Shown here: piece by piece, positions 8,351 to 17,149 of the stretch
Position numbering within the stretch: the stretch's first letter is position 1
Layout of the letters: each line of letters begins with the position of its first letter
Assembly: GCA_024690635.1 (NCBI GenBank)
Contig: JAILOW010000039.1
Span: 1 to 31,062, forward strand
Reading direction: 5' to 3'
From: Butyrivibrio sp.
Lineage (GTDB): Bacteria; Bacillota_A; Clostridia; Lachnospirales; Lachnospiraceae
DNA length: 31,062 nt
Notes under the pieces: model-generated
What the model saw: the letters and a program-made list of their open reading frames with translations, nothing else
The model's database searches: none
What the model was told of the DNA's origin: nothing
Position numbers and translations under genes: made by a program

Positions 8351-9526
8351 ATGAAAACAGAGATTGTAAACGATCGTCTTATTATCTTTCTGGAAGGCAG
8401 GATAGATTCAGGCAATGCGCCTGATATTGAGGCAGAGATCCTGGGAGCTCTTGATGAAAACAAGGAAAGGGACCTTACCTTTGATGCTTCGGGACTGTCC
8501 TACATTTCAAGCGCAGGACTCAGGATCCTTATGAAGGTGAAAAAAACTGTTTCCGGCGATGTTGAGATAACGGAGGTTGGTCAGGATATCTATGAGATCT
8601 TCGAAACCACGGGATTTACCGATATCTTTGACATCAAAAAGAAGATCAAAACAATGTCTGTTGAAGGGTGCGAGATCATTGGACAGGGCGCGGTAGGCGA
8701 TGTTTACAGAGTCGATGCCGACACTATAGTTAAGGTGTACAATACCCCCAATGCAGTACCCATGATACGCAATGAACAAAAGATGGCAAAGGCAGCCTTT
8801 ATTGCAGGCGTGCCCACAGCCATATCCTACGATATCGTCAAAGCAGGGGATAAATACGGCTCTGTTTTTGAACTTTTAAAAGCCAAGACCTTCAATGACC
8901 TTATTATTGAGAGCCCTGAAACAGCGGCTGATACGGTCAGGAAATATTCTGATTTCATTAAGTCCATTCATGAGATCGAGATGACACCCGGAATAGCTCC
9001 TTACTCCAAGGATGTTTTCCTGGGATATCTTGATTCCATCGGACGTTTTATAGACCCTGAGGTCCTTCCAAGGCTCAGACAGCTTATTTCGGAGATTCCT
9101 GATGAGGATCACTTCGTTCACGGCGATCTTCAGATGAAGAATGTGATGCTGGCGGGAGATGAGCCCATGCTCATAGATATGGACACTCTAAGCCTTGGTC
9201 ACAGGATATTTGATCTGCAGGCTCTTTTCGTTACATACGTTGAGTTTGGCGAGGACAATCCCGGAGAGAGCATGTCCTTTAAGGGCTACTCCGATGAGAT
9301 GAGTTTATTTATCTTTGACAGATTTATGGAGGACTATTTTGATACCACCGACAGGGCGGTGCTTGATCCTATTCTGGATAAAGTAAGGATCCTTGCGGGT
9401 GTCAGATTTATCTTTATCCTTGATCTTCTTGGTATTACCGGAGGGGAGCTTGGAGAAAAGAGGATCCGCCATACCAACGAGCATTTCAGGGAGCTTTTGC
9501 CCAAAGTTGATAAATTATATTTTTAG
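8351..9526 (+). CDS. STAS domain fused to APH/choline-kinase-like phosphotransferase
   Basis: A 391-residue two-domain protein. Residues 1-95 form a STAS (anti-sigma-factor antagonist) domain with the motif YISSAGLRIL at 51-60. Ser54 is two residues before the Gly, the position phosphorylated in SpoIIAA/RsbV-type proteins. Residues about 105-391 form an aminoglycoside-phosphotransferase-like kinase fold: glycine-rich loop GQGAVGDVY (111-119), likely ATP lysine Lys128, catalytic loop HGDLQMKN (257-264) and metal-binding DMD (276-278). All catalytic positions are kept, so it is probably active. The substrate is unknown: a small molecule, or the attached STAS serine. It probably shares a transcript with argS, 14 bases upstream. 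Confidence 0.85.
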   Translation: MKTEIVNDRLIIFLEGRIDSGNAPDIEAEILGALDENKERDLTFDASGLSYISSAGLRILMKVKKTVSGDVEITEVGQDIYEIFETTGFTDIFDIKKKIKTMSVEGCEIIGQGAVGDVYRVDADTIVKVYNTPNAVPMIRNEQKMAKAAFIAGVPTAISYDIVKAGDKYGSVFELLKAKTFNDLIIESPETAADTVRKYSDFIKSIHEIEMTPGIAPYSKDVFLGYLDSIGRFIDPEVLPRLRQLISEIPDEDHFVHGDLQMKNVMLAGDEPMLIDMDTLSLGHRIFDLQALFVTYVEFGEDNPGESMSFKGYSDEMSLFIFDRFMEDYFDTTDRAVLDPILDKVRILAGVRFIFILDLLGITGGELGEKRIRHTNEHFRELLPKVDKLYF

Positions 9527-9552
9527 TCCTTTAAAGTGCTAAAAAATAATCA

Positions 9553-9581
9553 TTGACAGACAATACAAATTATGGAATAAT
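9553..9581 (+). promoter_or_regulatory. Sigma-A promoter of the trp operon
   Basis: A perfect -35 TTGACA (9553-9558), a 17-base spacer and -10 AATAAT (9576-9581), placed immediately before the T-box leader. Confidence 0.75.
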
Positions 9582-9602
9582 TGCATAAAAATAAATAGAA
9601 AA

Positions 9603-9868
9603 CCTGTGAAGCGGAAGAAAAAGCATTTTGGCGCCGAGAGATCTTTCTCTCCAGAGAGTCCGGGACGGTGGGAGCCGGATGGTATGCGGAGTGCGTGGAT
9701 GAACATCCTTATATGGGCCGCGGAGGGCATGGGGAACAGGCTTAAGTCTTAGTATCTGTGACGTGAGGCATACGTTAGTTGCCGGGGGTATGAAGGTATC
9801 CCGCAAGCGCACGAGTCATATCGTGAACCAAGGTGGCACCGCGGATAGTGAATAATATTCGTCCTTGG
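9603..9868 (+). promoter_or_regulatory. T-box leader, probably tRNA-Trp responsive
   Basis: The conserved T-box sequence AAGGTGGCACCGCGG lies at 9830-9844. Stem I appears to close with CCTGT (9603-9607) and ACAGG (9736-9740), with an AGAGAG element and the distal GGTGGGAGCC loop in between. A TGG triplet followed by A (9696-9698) is the best candidate specifier for tryptophan; another TGG at 9714-9716 is possible. The antiterminator pairs CCAAGG (9828-9833) with CCTTGG (9863-9868), and the latter is also part of the terminator's 5' arm, so the two structures exclude one another. Uncharged tRNA-Trp should allow read-through into trpDCFBA. The T-box identity is certain; the specifier is inferred mainly from the downstream genes. 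Confidence 0.9.
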
Positions 9869-9904
9869 CAGAAACAGAAGTTTCTGTCAGGGGCGTTTTC
9901 TTTT
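9860..9904 (+). terminator. Regulated terminator of the T-box leader
   Basis: A 16-pair stem with some G-U pairs joins 9860-9875 and 9880-9895 through an AGAA loop, followed by TTTTCTTTT. Its 5' arm shares CCTTGG with the antiterminator. Confidence 0.9.
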
Positions 9905-9943
9905 GCAAAAAAACCTGACAGAGCCAAAAGGAGGATGCAAAAG

Positions 9944-10966
9944 ATGATCAAAGAAGCAATCGTAAAAATCGTAAACAAAGAGGACCTTTCCTACGACGAA
10001 GCCTACGCCGTTATGAATGAGATAATGAGCGGCGAGACCACGCCTACCCAGAATGCGGCTTTTCTTGCAGCTCTTTCCACAAAGAGCGCCAGAGCCGAAA
10101 CCACTGACGAGATCGCAGGCTGCGCAGCTGCCATGAGAGATCATGCCACCAAGGTTGATACAGGCATGGACATCCTTGAGATCGTCGGAACAGGAGGAGA
10201 CAACGCAGGAAGCTTTAACATCTCCACCACAACAGCCATTGTCACTGCAGCAGCCGGCATCAAGGTTGCCAAGCACGGCAACAGGGCAGCGTCATCCCTC
10301 TGCGGAACAGCAGACTGCCTTGAAGCTCTCGGAGTAAATATAGACCAGAGCCCCGAGATGTGCAAAAAGCTCCTTGAGGAAGTCGGAATGTGCTTCTTCT
10401 TTGCACAGAAATATCACAGCTCAATGAAGTACGTGGGAGCCATCAGAAAAGAGCTGGGATTCAGGACAGTGTTTAATATCCTGGGACCTCTTACAAACCC
10501 GGCATCGCCCAATATGCAGCTTCTTGGGGTGTATGATGACTACCTTGTTGAGCCCCTTGCGCAGGTTCTTGCAAGCCTTGGAATAGAAAGAGGAATGGTG
10601 GTTTACGGAACAGACAAGCTTGATGAGATATCTCTTTCAGCTCCCACAAAGATCTGCGAGATAAAGGACGGATGGTACAAAACTTCCACCATAGCTCCCG
10701 AGGACTTCGGCTTTGAAAGATGCAGTAAGGACGATCTAAAGGGCGGAACTCCCGCAGAGAATGCACAGATCACCCTGAGTATCTTAAACGGAGAAAAAGG
10801 CCATAAGAGAAATGCTGTTTTGTTAAATGCAGGTGCAGCTCTTTACATCGGAGGTAAGGCCGGAAGCATGAAAGAAGGCGTTGAGCTTGCAGCAGAGATC
10901 ATCGACTCCGGCAAAGCAAAGGCTACACTTGATAAGCTTGTTGAGGTCAGCAATAAAGCCCTTTAA
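9944..10966 (+). CDS. trpD: Anthranilate phosphoribosyltransferase
   Basis: Second step of tryptophan synthesis: transfers phosphoribose from PRPP to anthranilate. 340 residues, usual length. The PRPP-binding loop GTGGD is at 82-86, and NISTTT and KHGNRAASS follow (the latter about 110-118), all typical. I chose the ATG at 9944 because AGGAGG (9929-9934) is 9 bases upstream. The in-frame ATG at 9935 is too close to that site, and starts further upstream lie inside the leader terminator. It is the first gene of trpDCFBA; trpE and trpG, which make anthranilate, are not next to it and must be elsewhere if synthesis is complete. Confidence 0.96.
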   Translation: MIKEAIVKIVNKEDLSYDEAYAVMNEIMSGETTPTQNAAFLAALSTKSARAETTDEIAGCAAAMRDHATKVDTGMDILEIVGTGGDNAGSFNISTTTAIVTAAAGIKVAKHGNRAASSLCGTADCLEALGVNIDQSPEMCKKLLEEVGMCFFFAQKYHSSMKYVGAIRKELGFRTVFNILGPLTNPASPNMQLLGVYDDYLVEPLAQVLASLGIERGMVVYGTDKLDEISLSAPTKICEIKDGWYKTSTIAPEDFGFERCSKDDLKGGTPAENAQITLSILNGEKGHKRNAVLLNAGAALYIGGKAGSMKEGVELAAEIIDSGKAKATLDKLVEVSNKAL

Positions 10967-10976
10967 GGAGTGATAT

Positions 10977-11756
10977 ATGAATATCCTTGAAACAATAGCA
11001 GAGTATGCAAAAGAAAGAGTAAGTATAGATAAAGAAAACGTTCCTTTTGAGGAAATAAAAAAACAAGCCCTTGCCCTTCCAAGGGGAGACCTTCCTTTTG
11101 AAAAAGCCCTTAAAAAAGACGGGATGTCTTTTATCTGCGAGTGTAAAAAGGCATCCCCTTCAAAGGGTATCATCGCAGAGGAGTTTCCCTATCTGGAGAT
11201 AGCCATAGAATATGAAAAAGCCGGCGCCGATGCCATATCGGTGCTGACAGAGCCCAAGTGGTTTCTTGGAGATAAAAGATATCTTGAGGAAATTGCAGGG
11301 GCGGTAAAGATTCCGGTCCTTCGAAAAGATTTTACCGTTGATGAATACATGATCTATGAGGCAAAAGTTCTTGGGGCATCGGCAGTTCTTTTGATCGTTG
11401 CGATCCTGGACATTGAAAGTCTTAAGAGATATCTGAAGATATGCGATGAACTTGGACTATCTGCTCTTGTTGAGTGTCATGATGAAAAAGAGATAGAGAC
11501 TGCGGTTAGCGCCGGAGCAAGGACCATAGGCGTAAACAACAGAAACCTCAAGGACTTTTCGGTGGATATCGGACTTGGAGAAAAGCTCCTGGACTGCATC
11601 CCCGAGGATGTGATCTTTGTTTCGGAAAGCGGAGTAAAGGGACCTGAGGATACCGCCAGAATGAGGCAGATGGGCGCTGATGCAGCTCTTGTGGGAGAAG
11701 CTCTTATGAGAGCAGAGGACAAAAAAGAAATGCTGAAAAGCCTTCGCGGAATGTGA
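10977..11756 (+). CDS. trpC: Indole-3-glycerol-phosphate synthase
   Basis: Fourth step of tryptophan synthesis: ring closure of carboxyphenylaminodeoxyribulose phosphate to indole glycerol phosphate. A stand-alone 259-residue TIM barrel. Visible family motifs are ECKKASPSKG (about 55-64), VLRKDF with the catalytic lysine, LVECHDEKE, GVNNRNL and FVSESGV near the phosphate-binding end. It starts 10 bases after trpD with AAGGAG upstream, so it is within the same operon. Here it is separate from the isomerase TrpF, unlike the fused enzyme of enteric bacteria. Confidence 0.96.
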   Translation: MNILETIAEYAKERVSIDKENVPFEEIKKQALALPRGDLPFEKALKKDGMSFICECKKASPSKGIIAEEFPYLEIAIEYEKAGADAISVLTEPKWFLGDKRYLEEIAGAVKIPVLRKDFTVDEYMIYEAKVLGASAVLLIVAILDIESLKRYLKICDELGLSALVECHDEKEIETAVSAGARTIGVNNRNLKDFSVDIGLGEKLLDCIPEDVIFVSESGVKGPEDTARMRQMGADAALVGEALMRAEDKKEMLKSLRGM

Positions 11757-11769
11757 GAAAGGACAGGCT

Positions 11770-12384
11770 ATGCGTGTTAAATTTTGCGGACTTACAAAAG
11801 CGGAAGATATCGCTACTGCCAATGAGCTTGAGCCTGACTATGTGGGATTTGTCTTTTATAAAAAAAGTAAAAGGTATTTATCTCCGGAAAAAGCCCTTGA
11901 GCTAAGGCAGAGACTATCGGAAAAAATTAAAGTCGTGGGAGTATTCGTTGACGAAGAACTTGATACGGTTGCAAAGCTCCTTGAAGAGAACGTCATAGAC
12001 ATAGCTCAGCTCCACGGCGCAGAGGATGAGGAATATATAGCTTCTTTGAAAAGTCTTTCAAAAAAGCCTGTTATCAAAGCCTTTTGCATAAAAGAAAAGG
12101 CCGATCTTGATAAGGCGGAAAACTCCGGTGCAGACGGGATCTTACTTGATGCCGGAATGGGAGACGGGATACTTTTTAACTGGGAGCTTTTAAAAGGCTT
12201 TATAAGACCGTATTTTCTTGCAGGTGGCCTTGACTGCGAAAACGTAAGAGCTGCAGCGGGATTAAAGCCCTTTGCGGTTGATGTAAGTTCCGGGATTGAA
12301 ACGGATAACAGGAAAGACCCCGAAAAGATGAGAAGGTTCATGAAGGCAGTCAGAGAAATAAATGGAGGAACAAAGGATGAGTGA
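11770..12384 (+). CDS. trpF: Phosphoribosylanthranilate isomerase
   Basis: Third step of tryptophan synthesis: Amadori rearrangement of phosphoribosylanthranilate. A 204-residue TIM barrel with KFCGLT at 4-9 (Cys6 the likely catalytic base), YVGFVFY, and the DG-LLDAG segment that supplies the catalytic aspartate. [10 protein letters not shown] and the C-terminal VDVSSGIE are typical phosphate-site sequences. It begins 13 bases after trpC and its end overlaps the trpB start by 8 bases. Confidence 0.95.
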   Translation: MRVKFCGLTKAEDIATANELEPDYVGFVFYKKSKRYLSPEKALELRQRLSEKIKVVGVFVDEELDTVAKLLEENVIDIAQLHGAEDEEYIASLKSLSKKPVIKAFCIKEKADLDKAENSGADGILLDAGMGDGILFNWELLKGFIRPYFLAGGLDCENVRAAAGLKPFAVDVSSGIETDNRKDPEKMRRFMKAVREINGGTKDE

Positions 12385-13567
12385 AAAGAAAGGCAGATTT
12401 GGCGTACATGGCGGGCAGTACATCCCCGAAACATTGATGAATGCCACCATCGAGCTGGAAAAAGCTTATGACAAATATAAAAACGATCCTGAATTTAAAA
12501 AAGAGCTGTCAGAGCTCTTAAATGAATATGCAGGAAGACCTTCAAGGCTCTACTACGCTGAGAAGATGACAAAGGACCTGGGCGGGGCCAGGATCTATCT
12601 TAAAAGAGAGGATCTTAATCACACAGGTGCCCACAAGATAAACAATGTTCTCGGTCAGGCTCTTCTTGCTAAAAAGATGGGGAAGACAAGACTTATAGCA
12701 GAGACGGGAGCAGGTCAGCACGGCGTTGCAACTGCAACCGCAGCGGCGCTTCTTGGAATGGAGTGCGTGGTGTTCATGGGAGAAGAGGATACAAAGAGAC
12801 AGGCCCTTAACGTTTACAAGATGAAGCTTCTTGGTGCTGAGGTTGTGCCTGTTACCACTGGAACAGCAACTTTAAAGGATGCTGTATCGGAGACCATGAG
12901 AGAGTGGACCAGAAGGATAGAAGATACTCATTACTGCCTTGGTTCTGCCATGGGACCTCACCCGTTCCCCACTATCGTAAGGGATTTCCAGGCTGTGATA
13001 TCAGCTGAGATAAAAGAGCAGATCCTTGAAAAAGAAGGAAGGCTCCCTGATGCGGTACTTGCCTGTGTTGGTGGTGGCTCCAATGCCATCGGTACTTTCT
13101 ACAATTTCATTGAAGACAAGGATGTAAGGCTCATAGGCTGCGAAGCTGCGGGAAGAGGTGTTGATACTTTGGAGACTGCGGCAACCATCGCAACCGGCAA
13201 AAAAGGAATCTTCCACGGCATGAAATCCTATTTCTGCCAGGATGAATTCGGACAGATTGCTCCTGTTTATTCTATTTCCGCAGGCCTTGATTATCCGGGC
13301 ATCGGACCTGAACATGCCTATCTTCATGACATAGGAAGAGCTGAGTATGTGGCTGTTACGGATGATGAAGCTGTAGAAGCGTTTGAATATCTTTCAAGGA
13401 CTGAGGGCATCATCCCTGCCATAGAGTCGTCCCACGCCATATCCTATGCGATGAAGCTTGCAAAAGAGATGACAAAGGACCAGATAATCGTTATCACGGT
13501 TTCCGGAAGAGGAGATAAGGACTGTGCGGCTATCGCCCGCTACAGAGGGGAGGAAATCTATGAGTAA
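12377..13567 (+). CDS. trpB: Tryptophan synthase beta chain
   Basis: PLP enzyme that joins indole and serine to make tryptophan; 396 residues. The PLP lysine is Lys87 in [10 protein letters not shown], the phosphate loop is GGGSNAIG, and [10 protein letters not shown] lines the active site (conserved E in AETGAGQH). I chose the ATG at 12377 because GGAGG (12364-12368) is 8 bases upstream. The ATG at 12362 overlaps that site and adds only five unusual residues. It works as an alpha2-beta2 complex with TrpA, encoded next with an 8-base overlap. Confidence 0.97.
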   Translation: MSEKKGRFGVHGGQYIPETLMNATIELEKAYDKYKNDPEFKKELSELLNEYAGRPSRLYYAEKMTKDLGGARIYLKREDLNHTGAHKINNVLGQALLAKKMGKTRLIAETGAGQHGVATATAAALLGMECVVFMGEEDTKRQALNVYKMKLLGAEVVPVTTGTATLKDAVSETMREWTRRIEDTHYCLGSAMGPHPFPTIVRDFQAVISAEIKEQILEKEGRLPDAVLACVGGGSNAIGTFYNFIEDKDVRLIGCEAAGRGVDTLETAATIATGKKGIFHGMKSYFCQDEFGQIAPVYSISAGLDYPGIGPEHAYLHDIGRAEYVAVTDDEAVEAFEYLSRTEGIIPAIESSHAISYAMKLAKEMTKDQIIVITVSGRGDKDCAAIARYRGEEIYE

Positions 13568-14336
13568 TATAAAGAGTGCATTTGAAAATAAAAAGGCCTT
13601 TATCCCTTTCATAACCTGCGGGGATCCAAGCCTTGATATGACAAAGAAATGTGTTTTGGAGATGGCCCGGGCAGGTGCAGACCTTATTGAGCTGGGCATT
13701 CCTTTTGCAGATCCCACGGCGGAGGGACCGGTCATTCAGGAAGCCAACGAAAGAGCGCTTAAAGGCGGGGTTACTACAGACAAGATTTTTGACATGGTTA
13801 GGGACCTTAGAAAAGAAGTAAAGATCCCCATGGTATTTATGACCTATGCAAATGTGGTTTATTCCTACGGCCCCGAGAGGTTTATCTCTACCTGCAGGGA
13901 TATAGGCATAGACGGACTTATCCTTCCCGATATTCCCTTTGAGGAAAAGGATGAGTTTTTGCCTGTTTGTAAAAAATACGGCCTTGACCTTATATCTTTT
14001 GTGGCACCTACATCTCTTGATCGAATCGAGATGATAGCAAAAGAGGCTGAAGGCTTTTTGTATATCGTATCAAGCCTTGGAGTTACGGGAACAAGAAGCG
14101 AGATATCAACGGACCTTCAGTCCATTGTTGATGTTGTAAAGAAAAATACGGATACTCCCTGCGCTATAGGATTTGGAATATCAAGTCCCCAGCAGGCTAA
14201 AAAGATGTCTGACATTGCAGACGGTGCTATTGTGGGCTCTGCCATAATAAAACTCATAAATGCAAGTGGGGAAGATGCTCCACAGAAAGTGGGAGAGTTT
14301 GTAAAGGAAATGAAAAATGCCATGAGGACTGCATGA
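13560..14336 (+). CDS. trpA: Tryptophan synthase alpha chain
   Basis: Cleaves indole glycerol phosphate to indole for TrpB; 258 residues. The catalytic Glu44 is in [11 protein letters not shown]. The residue matching Asp60 of the E. coli enzyme is Glu55 (TAEGP instead of LADGP), a conservative change that I believe occurs in clostridial enzymes. [13 protein letters not shown] and the GFGISSP phosphate loop are also seen. The start at 13560 has GGGGAGG about 8 bases upstream and overlaps trpB. The last codons form one arm of a hairpin that probably serves the convergent gene. Confidence 0.96.
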   Translation: MSNIKSAFENKKAFIPFITCGDPSLDMTKKCVLEMARAGADLIELGIPFADPTAEGPVIQEANERALKGGVTTDKIFDMVRDLRKEVKIPMVFMTYANVVYSYGPERFISTCRDIGIDGLILPDIPFEEKDEFLPVCKKYGLDLISFVAPTSLDRIEMIAKEAEGFLYIVSSLGVTGTRSEISTDLQSIVDVVKKNTDTPCAIGFGISSPQQAKKMSDIADGAIVGSAIIKLINASGEDAPQKVGEFVKEMKNAMRTA

Positions 14337-14353
14337 TCTGCAGTTCTCACGGC
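14319..14353 (-). terminator. Terminator of the serine acetyltransferase gene, inside the trpA 3' end
   Basis: A 15-pair stem (14319-14333 with 14339-14353, one mismatch, one G-T pair) with a five-base loop. Read on the minus strand it is followed by ATTTTTCATTT, a proper U-run, so it fits as a terminator of the minus-strand gene ending at 14363. Read on the plus strand no U-run follows, so it may only partly stop trp transcription. Confidence 0.75.
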
Positions 14354-14362
14354 ACATAATTA

Positions 14363-15271
14363 TCAGTTATCATTACATCTTTTCATGCTGATGCGGCTGC
14401 CCGGTTCAACAGAGGATGTGATAAATGCGTTGGCTCCAACAACAGAGCCTTCACCGATGACTGTTTCTCCTCCGAGAATTGACGCCCCGGAATAGATGGT
14501 TACGTTATCCTCTATGGTGGGGTGTCTTTTTACGCCCTTAAGAGCCTGTCCGCCTTTGGTGGAAAGACCACCTATGGTAACGCCCTGATATATCTTTACA
14601 TGATCGCCTATAACCGATGTCTCACCGATAACAATACCTGTTCCGTGGTCTATCATAAGGTATTTGCCGATGGTGGCTCCGGGATGGATGTCTATTCCTG
14701 TTTTTGCGTGGGCATATTCCGTCATCATCCTGGGGATCAGCGGTACCTTTAAAAGATACAGCTCATGGGAGATCCTGTTGATGGTGGTTGCCAAAAGACC
14801 GGGATAGGAGAGGATGATCTCGCCCTTACTGTAGGCTGCGGGATCACCGTCGTAGCAGGCCTGAAGGTCTGTGTCTACGTATTCCCTGATCTTGGGGATC
14901 TGTTTAAAGAACTCGTGAGTGATGCATCTGGCACCGCATTCAAGAGTTTCATCAGCGGCGTCCTTGTATTCGGGGCTGTGATGAAATGCGATGGCAACCT
15001 GCTTTTGCATATTGTAGATAACATCTTCTATTACTACGGAGATCCTGTTGTTGTCATTGTAGCTCTTATAAACCTTATCTCTGTAGTAGCCCGGGTAAAT
15101 GATGCGTATGAGCTTTATCACGATATCTTTTACAGCGTCCCTGTCAGGCTGGTTGTATACGTCCATTTGGTCGACGTCGCGGCCTTTTTCATAATCCGCA
15201 AGGATCAGATTAACTATATCGCTTATCTCGTTTTTTAATTCGGTACTTCCGTTTTTCTTGTTATAGTCCAT
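14363..15271 (-). CDS. Serine O-acetyltransferase (EpsC/SatA-like)
   Basis: Makes O-acetylserine from serine and acetyl-CoA, the first step of cysteine synthesis. 302 residues: a longer helical N-terminal region (about 1-185), then a left-handed beta-helix of hexapeptide repeats (about 190-295). Catalytic residues are visible in IDHGTGIVIGET (Asp208, His209), and His250 in KRHPTI lies after the GGLSTKGGQ loop, matching the active-site histidines of CysE. The long N-terminal form is typical of the EpsC/SatA group of anaerobes. The minus-strand ribosome site is GAGGTGACC before the ATG at 15271. It converges with trpA. Confidence 0.93.
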   Translation of the reverse strand: MDYNKKNGSTELKNEISDIVNLILADYEKGRDVDQMDVYNQPDRDAVKDIVIKLIRIIYPGYYRDKVYKSYNDNNRISVVIEDVIYNMQKQVAIAFHHSPEYKDAADETLECGARCITHEFFKQIPKIREYVDTDLQACYDGDPAAYSKGEIILSYPGLLATTINRISHELYLLKVPLIPRMMTEYAHAKTGIDIHPGATIGKYLMIDHGTGIVIGETSVIGDHVKIYQGVTIGGLSTKGGQALKGVKRHPTIEDNVTIYSGASILGGETVIGEGSVVGANAFITSSVEPGSRISMKRCNDN

Positions 15272-15295
15272 GTTTTGGTCACCTCATACTTCATA

Positions 15296-15301
15296 ATTAT
15301 A
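15296..15301 (-). promoter_or_regulatory. Possible -10 element of the serine acetyltransferase gene
   Basis: A perfect TATAAT reading on the minus strand, about 25 bases before the start codon. No good -35 is visible at the usual distance, so the leader would be very short and the assignment is weak. Confidence 0.4.
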
Positions 15302-15341
15302 CATGAAAACAGGGCTTGTAGAAATTTTTTTTCGATAAAGC

Positions 15342-15369
15342 TAAAGTTTTTTATATCACCCTCCGATAA
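15342..15369 (+). promoter_or_regulatory. Sigma-D/sigma-28 flagellar promoter
   Basis: TAAAGTTT (15342-15349), 12 bases, then TCCGATAA (15362-15369). This is very close to the sigma-28 consensus TAAAGTTT-N11-GCCGATAA and fits the TAAA-N15/16-GCCGATA form of sigma-D. It lies about 110 bases before a flagellar hook gene, which supports it. Confidence 0.85.
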
Positions 15370-15479
15370 AAGATGTAGCAGGTATAATTACGTTCTTTTT
15401 TCGGCAAAGGGATTGCCATTTCAGTACACGGATGTACAACATAAAAAGGACAACCGCCTTATTTGGAGGTACGTGTACT

Positions 15480-16811
15480 ATGATGAGATCGCTTTGGTCC
15501 GGAGTCACCGGTCTTAAAACCCATCAGTTAGAGATGGATGTCATTGGTAACAATATCGCCAATGTAAATACCACAGCATACAAAGGTCAGGCCACAGGTT
15601 TTTCGGATGTTCTTTATCAGACGGTAAAGAACGGAACCGGCGCGGGCAATAACAGAGCAACCACCAATACTTCACAGGTAGGTCTTGGTGCAAGGGTTGG
15701 CTCCATATATACCAGCATTTCCACTCAGGGATCTGCCATCGGTACAGGTAACGTACTTGATCTTATGATAAACGGAGATTCTTTCTTTGTTGCCGAGGTT
15801 GACGGTTACAACAGATTTACAAGAGACGGATCTCTTACAATAGATGAGGATGGCTTCCTTGTAACACAGAACAACGGTTACTACATCAAGGGTGTTCAGA
15901 ACGGAGAGGTTACAAACGCAGCTCCCGACAGACTTCAGGTCATCAACAGAAGAGCCATTGACTGGGACGGCGACGGAACCAATGAAAACCTTGATTATGT
16001 TCTTGGAGAAGCTACTTCCGAAGCATACTTCAAAGGAAACATAGATAAAGAAGATCCCAACCTCGAAGAGGGAAAGAACCTTAGCATCAGCGTTTTCGGA
16101 AGCGACGGAAATTCCTACACTCTCAAATTCCAGCTTACCGATGCGGGAGATGACGAGGACAATACTTACAAACTTTCACTTTCGGCTATCTATGACAAGG
16201 ATAATAATGAGGTTAAAAACGGAGCCGATATCGATATAGATCTTGTGTATGACAAGCACACAGGAAAGCTTACAAGTGCAGACGGAAATACAGACGGATT
16301 TGTGAAACTGAATTTCACAGGCGATGCAAAAAACATCGGACCTATAAATGTGAATTTCGGTCACACCACTAACTATGCGGGTTCAAGCTCAACTCATTCT
16401 TCATCCATCTACGGATACAAAGGAAATGAGGAAGGCCTTAACCAGGGATATGCAAGAGGAACACTTACCGGAATTTCGATAGATTCCAATGGAACAATCC
16501 ACGGAACATATTCCAACGGACAGACCATTGTAAAAGGACAGCTTGCGGTTGCGGAATTCAACAATGCAATGGGACTTGAGAAGATAGGTGATAACATGTA
16601 CGCGGCATCTCTTAACTCAGGAGAGCCTATCTATCAGGATGTATACAGAACCGGCGGATCCATTTCTTCAGGAGTTCTTGAGGGAAGTAACGTAAACCTT
16701 GCAAAAGAGTTTACCGATATGATTACAACACAGCGTGGTTTCCAGGCAAACAGTAAGGTTATCACAACCTCTGATGAAATGCTTCAATTACTCAAGGGAT
16801 TGAAACGCTAG
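15480..16811 (+). CDS. flgE: Flagellar hook protein FlgE
   Basis: Structural protein of the flagellar hook, exported through the flagellar secretion channel. 443 residues. The N-terminus has the rod/hook signature (RSLWSGVTGLKTHQLEMDV, then GNNIANVNTTAYKGQ). The C-terminus has the matching coiled segment (SGVLEGSNVNLAKEFTDMI, then QRGFQANSKVITTSDEML). The long variable middle (about 150-330) is surface-exposed in hooks and exceeds what a rod protein such as FlgG would have. The start is ATG at 15480, 9 bases after GGAGGT; an ATG at 15483 is possible. No other flagellar gene is adjacent, so it is a single-gene unit with its own sigma-D promoter and terminator. Confidence 0.92.
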   Translation: MMRSLWSGVTGLKTHQLEMDVIGNNIANVNTTAYKGQATGFSDVLYQTVKNGTGAGNNRATTNTSQVGLGARVGSIYTSISTQGSAIGTGNVLDLMINGDSFFVAEVDGYNRFTRDGSLTIDEDGFLVTQNNGYYIKGVQNGEVTNAAPDRLQVINRRAIDWDGDGTNENLDYVLGEATSEAYFKGNIDKEDPNLEEGKNLSISVFGSDGNSYTLKFQLTDAGDDEDNTYKLSLSAIYDKDNNEVKNGADIDIDLVYDKHTGKLTSADGNTDGFVKLNFTGDAKNIGPINVNFGHTTNYAGSSSTHSSSIYGYKGNEEGLNQGYARGTLTGISIDSNGTIHGTYSNGQTIVKGQLAVAEFNNAMGLEKIGDNMYAASLNSGEPIYQDVYRTGGSISSGVLEGSNVNLAKEFTDMITTQRGFQANSKVITTSDEMLQLLKGLKR

Positions 16812-16865
16812 TAATATTTTACGGAAACCAAAATTTTTTTAATAAAAATTGAAATTTTGTATCAC

Positions 16866-16893
16866 AGAGCTGGAGCGGTCTCCGGCTCTTTTT
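16866..16893 (+). terminator. Intrinsic terminator after flgE
   Basis: Ten-pair stem AGAGCTGGAG (16866-16875) with CTCCGGCTCT (16880-16889), a CGGT loop, then four further T residues. It ends the hook unit about 55 bases after its stop. Confidence 0.92.
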
Positions 16894-16927
16894 AATTGGA
16901 AACTAATTTTTAATTGTAAAAAAACTA

Positions 16928-16956
16928 TTGTAATATCGTTCGCTGTGTTATATATT
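16928..16956 (+). promoter_or_regulatory. Probable sigma-A promoter of the pilus operon leader
   Basis: TTGTAA (16928-16933), a 17-base spacer and TATATT (16951-16956). Transcription would start near 16963 and give a leader of about 430 nt before the first gene. Confidence 0.6.
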
Positions 16957-17038
16957 TAACTCACATTAAAGAAAGATTAAACTAAGAATTTTTTTAGGGG
17001 TTATTTTTTCATCTTGCTTTAACTAGCGAGTACTTTTT

Positions 17039-17124
17039 CAGCAGAATAAGGGCAAAGCCATTGGAAAATGGTGACGCAAAACTAAAGGGTCTTAATCACA
17101 TAAGTGACAGACAGCCAGTTGCTG
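17039..17124 (+). promoter_or_regulatory. Cyclic-di-GMP-I (GEMM) riboswitch aptamer
   Basis: The hallmark GGGCAAAGCC...GACGCAAA arrangement is present (GACGCAAA at 17073-17080). P1 pairs CAGCA (17039-17043) with TGCTG (17120-17124). P2 is CCATT (17058-17062) with AATGG (17067-17071), capped by a GGAA tetraloop of the GNRA type. P3 pairs GTCT/AGAC (17089-17092 with 17109-17112) and TCAC/GTGA (17096-17099 with 17104-17107). The conserved AGCCAG follows. This class binds the second messenger c-di-GMP. It lies in the leader of the pilus operon. Whether ligand turns expression on or off is not clear from the sequence. Confidence 0.88.
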
Positions 17125-17149
17125 GTGCTGGACGAACGGCACCATAAGG

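Noticed and set aside
9833..9943. N-terminal extension of trpD from an upstream ATG at 9833
   Set aside because: It would begin within the T-box sequence and run through the leader terminator; the ribosome site and family alignment favour 9944.
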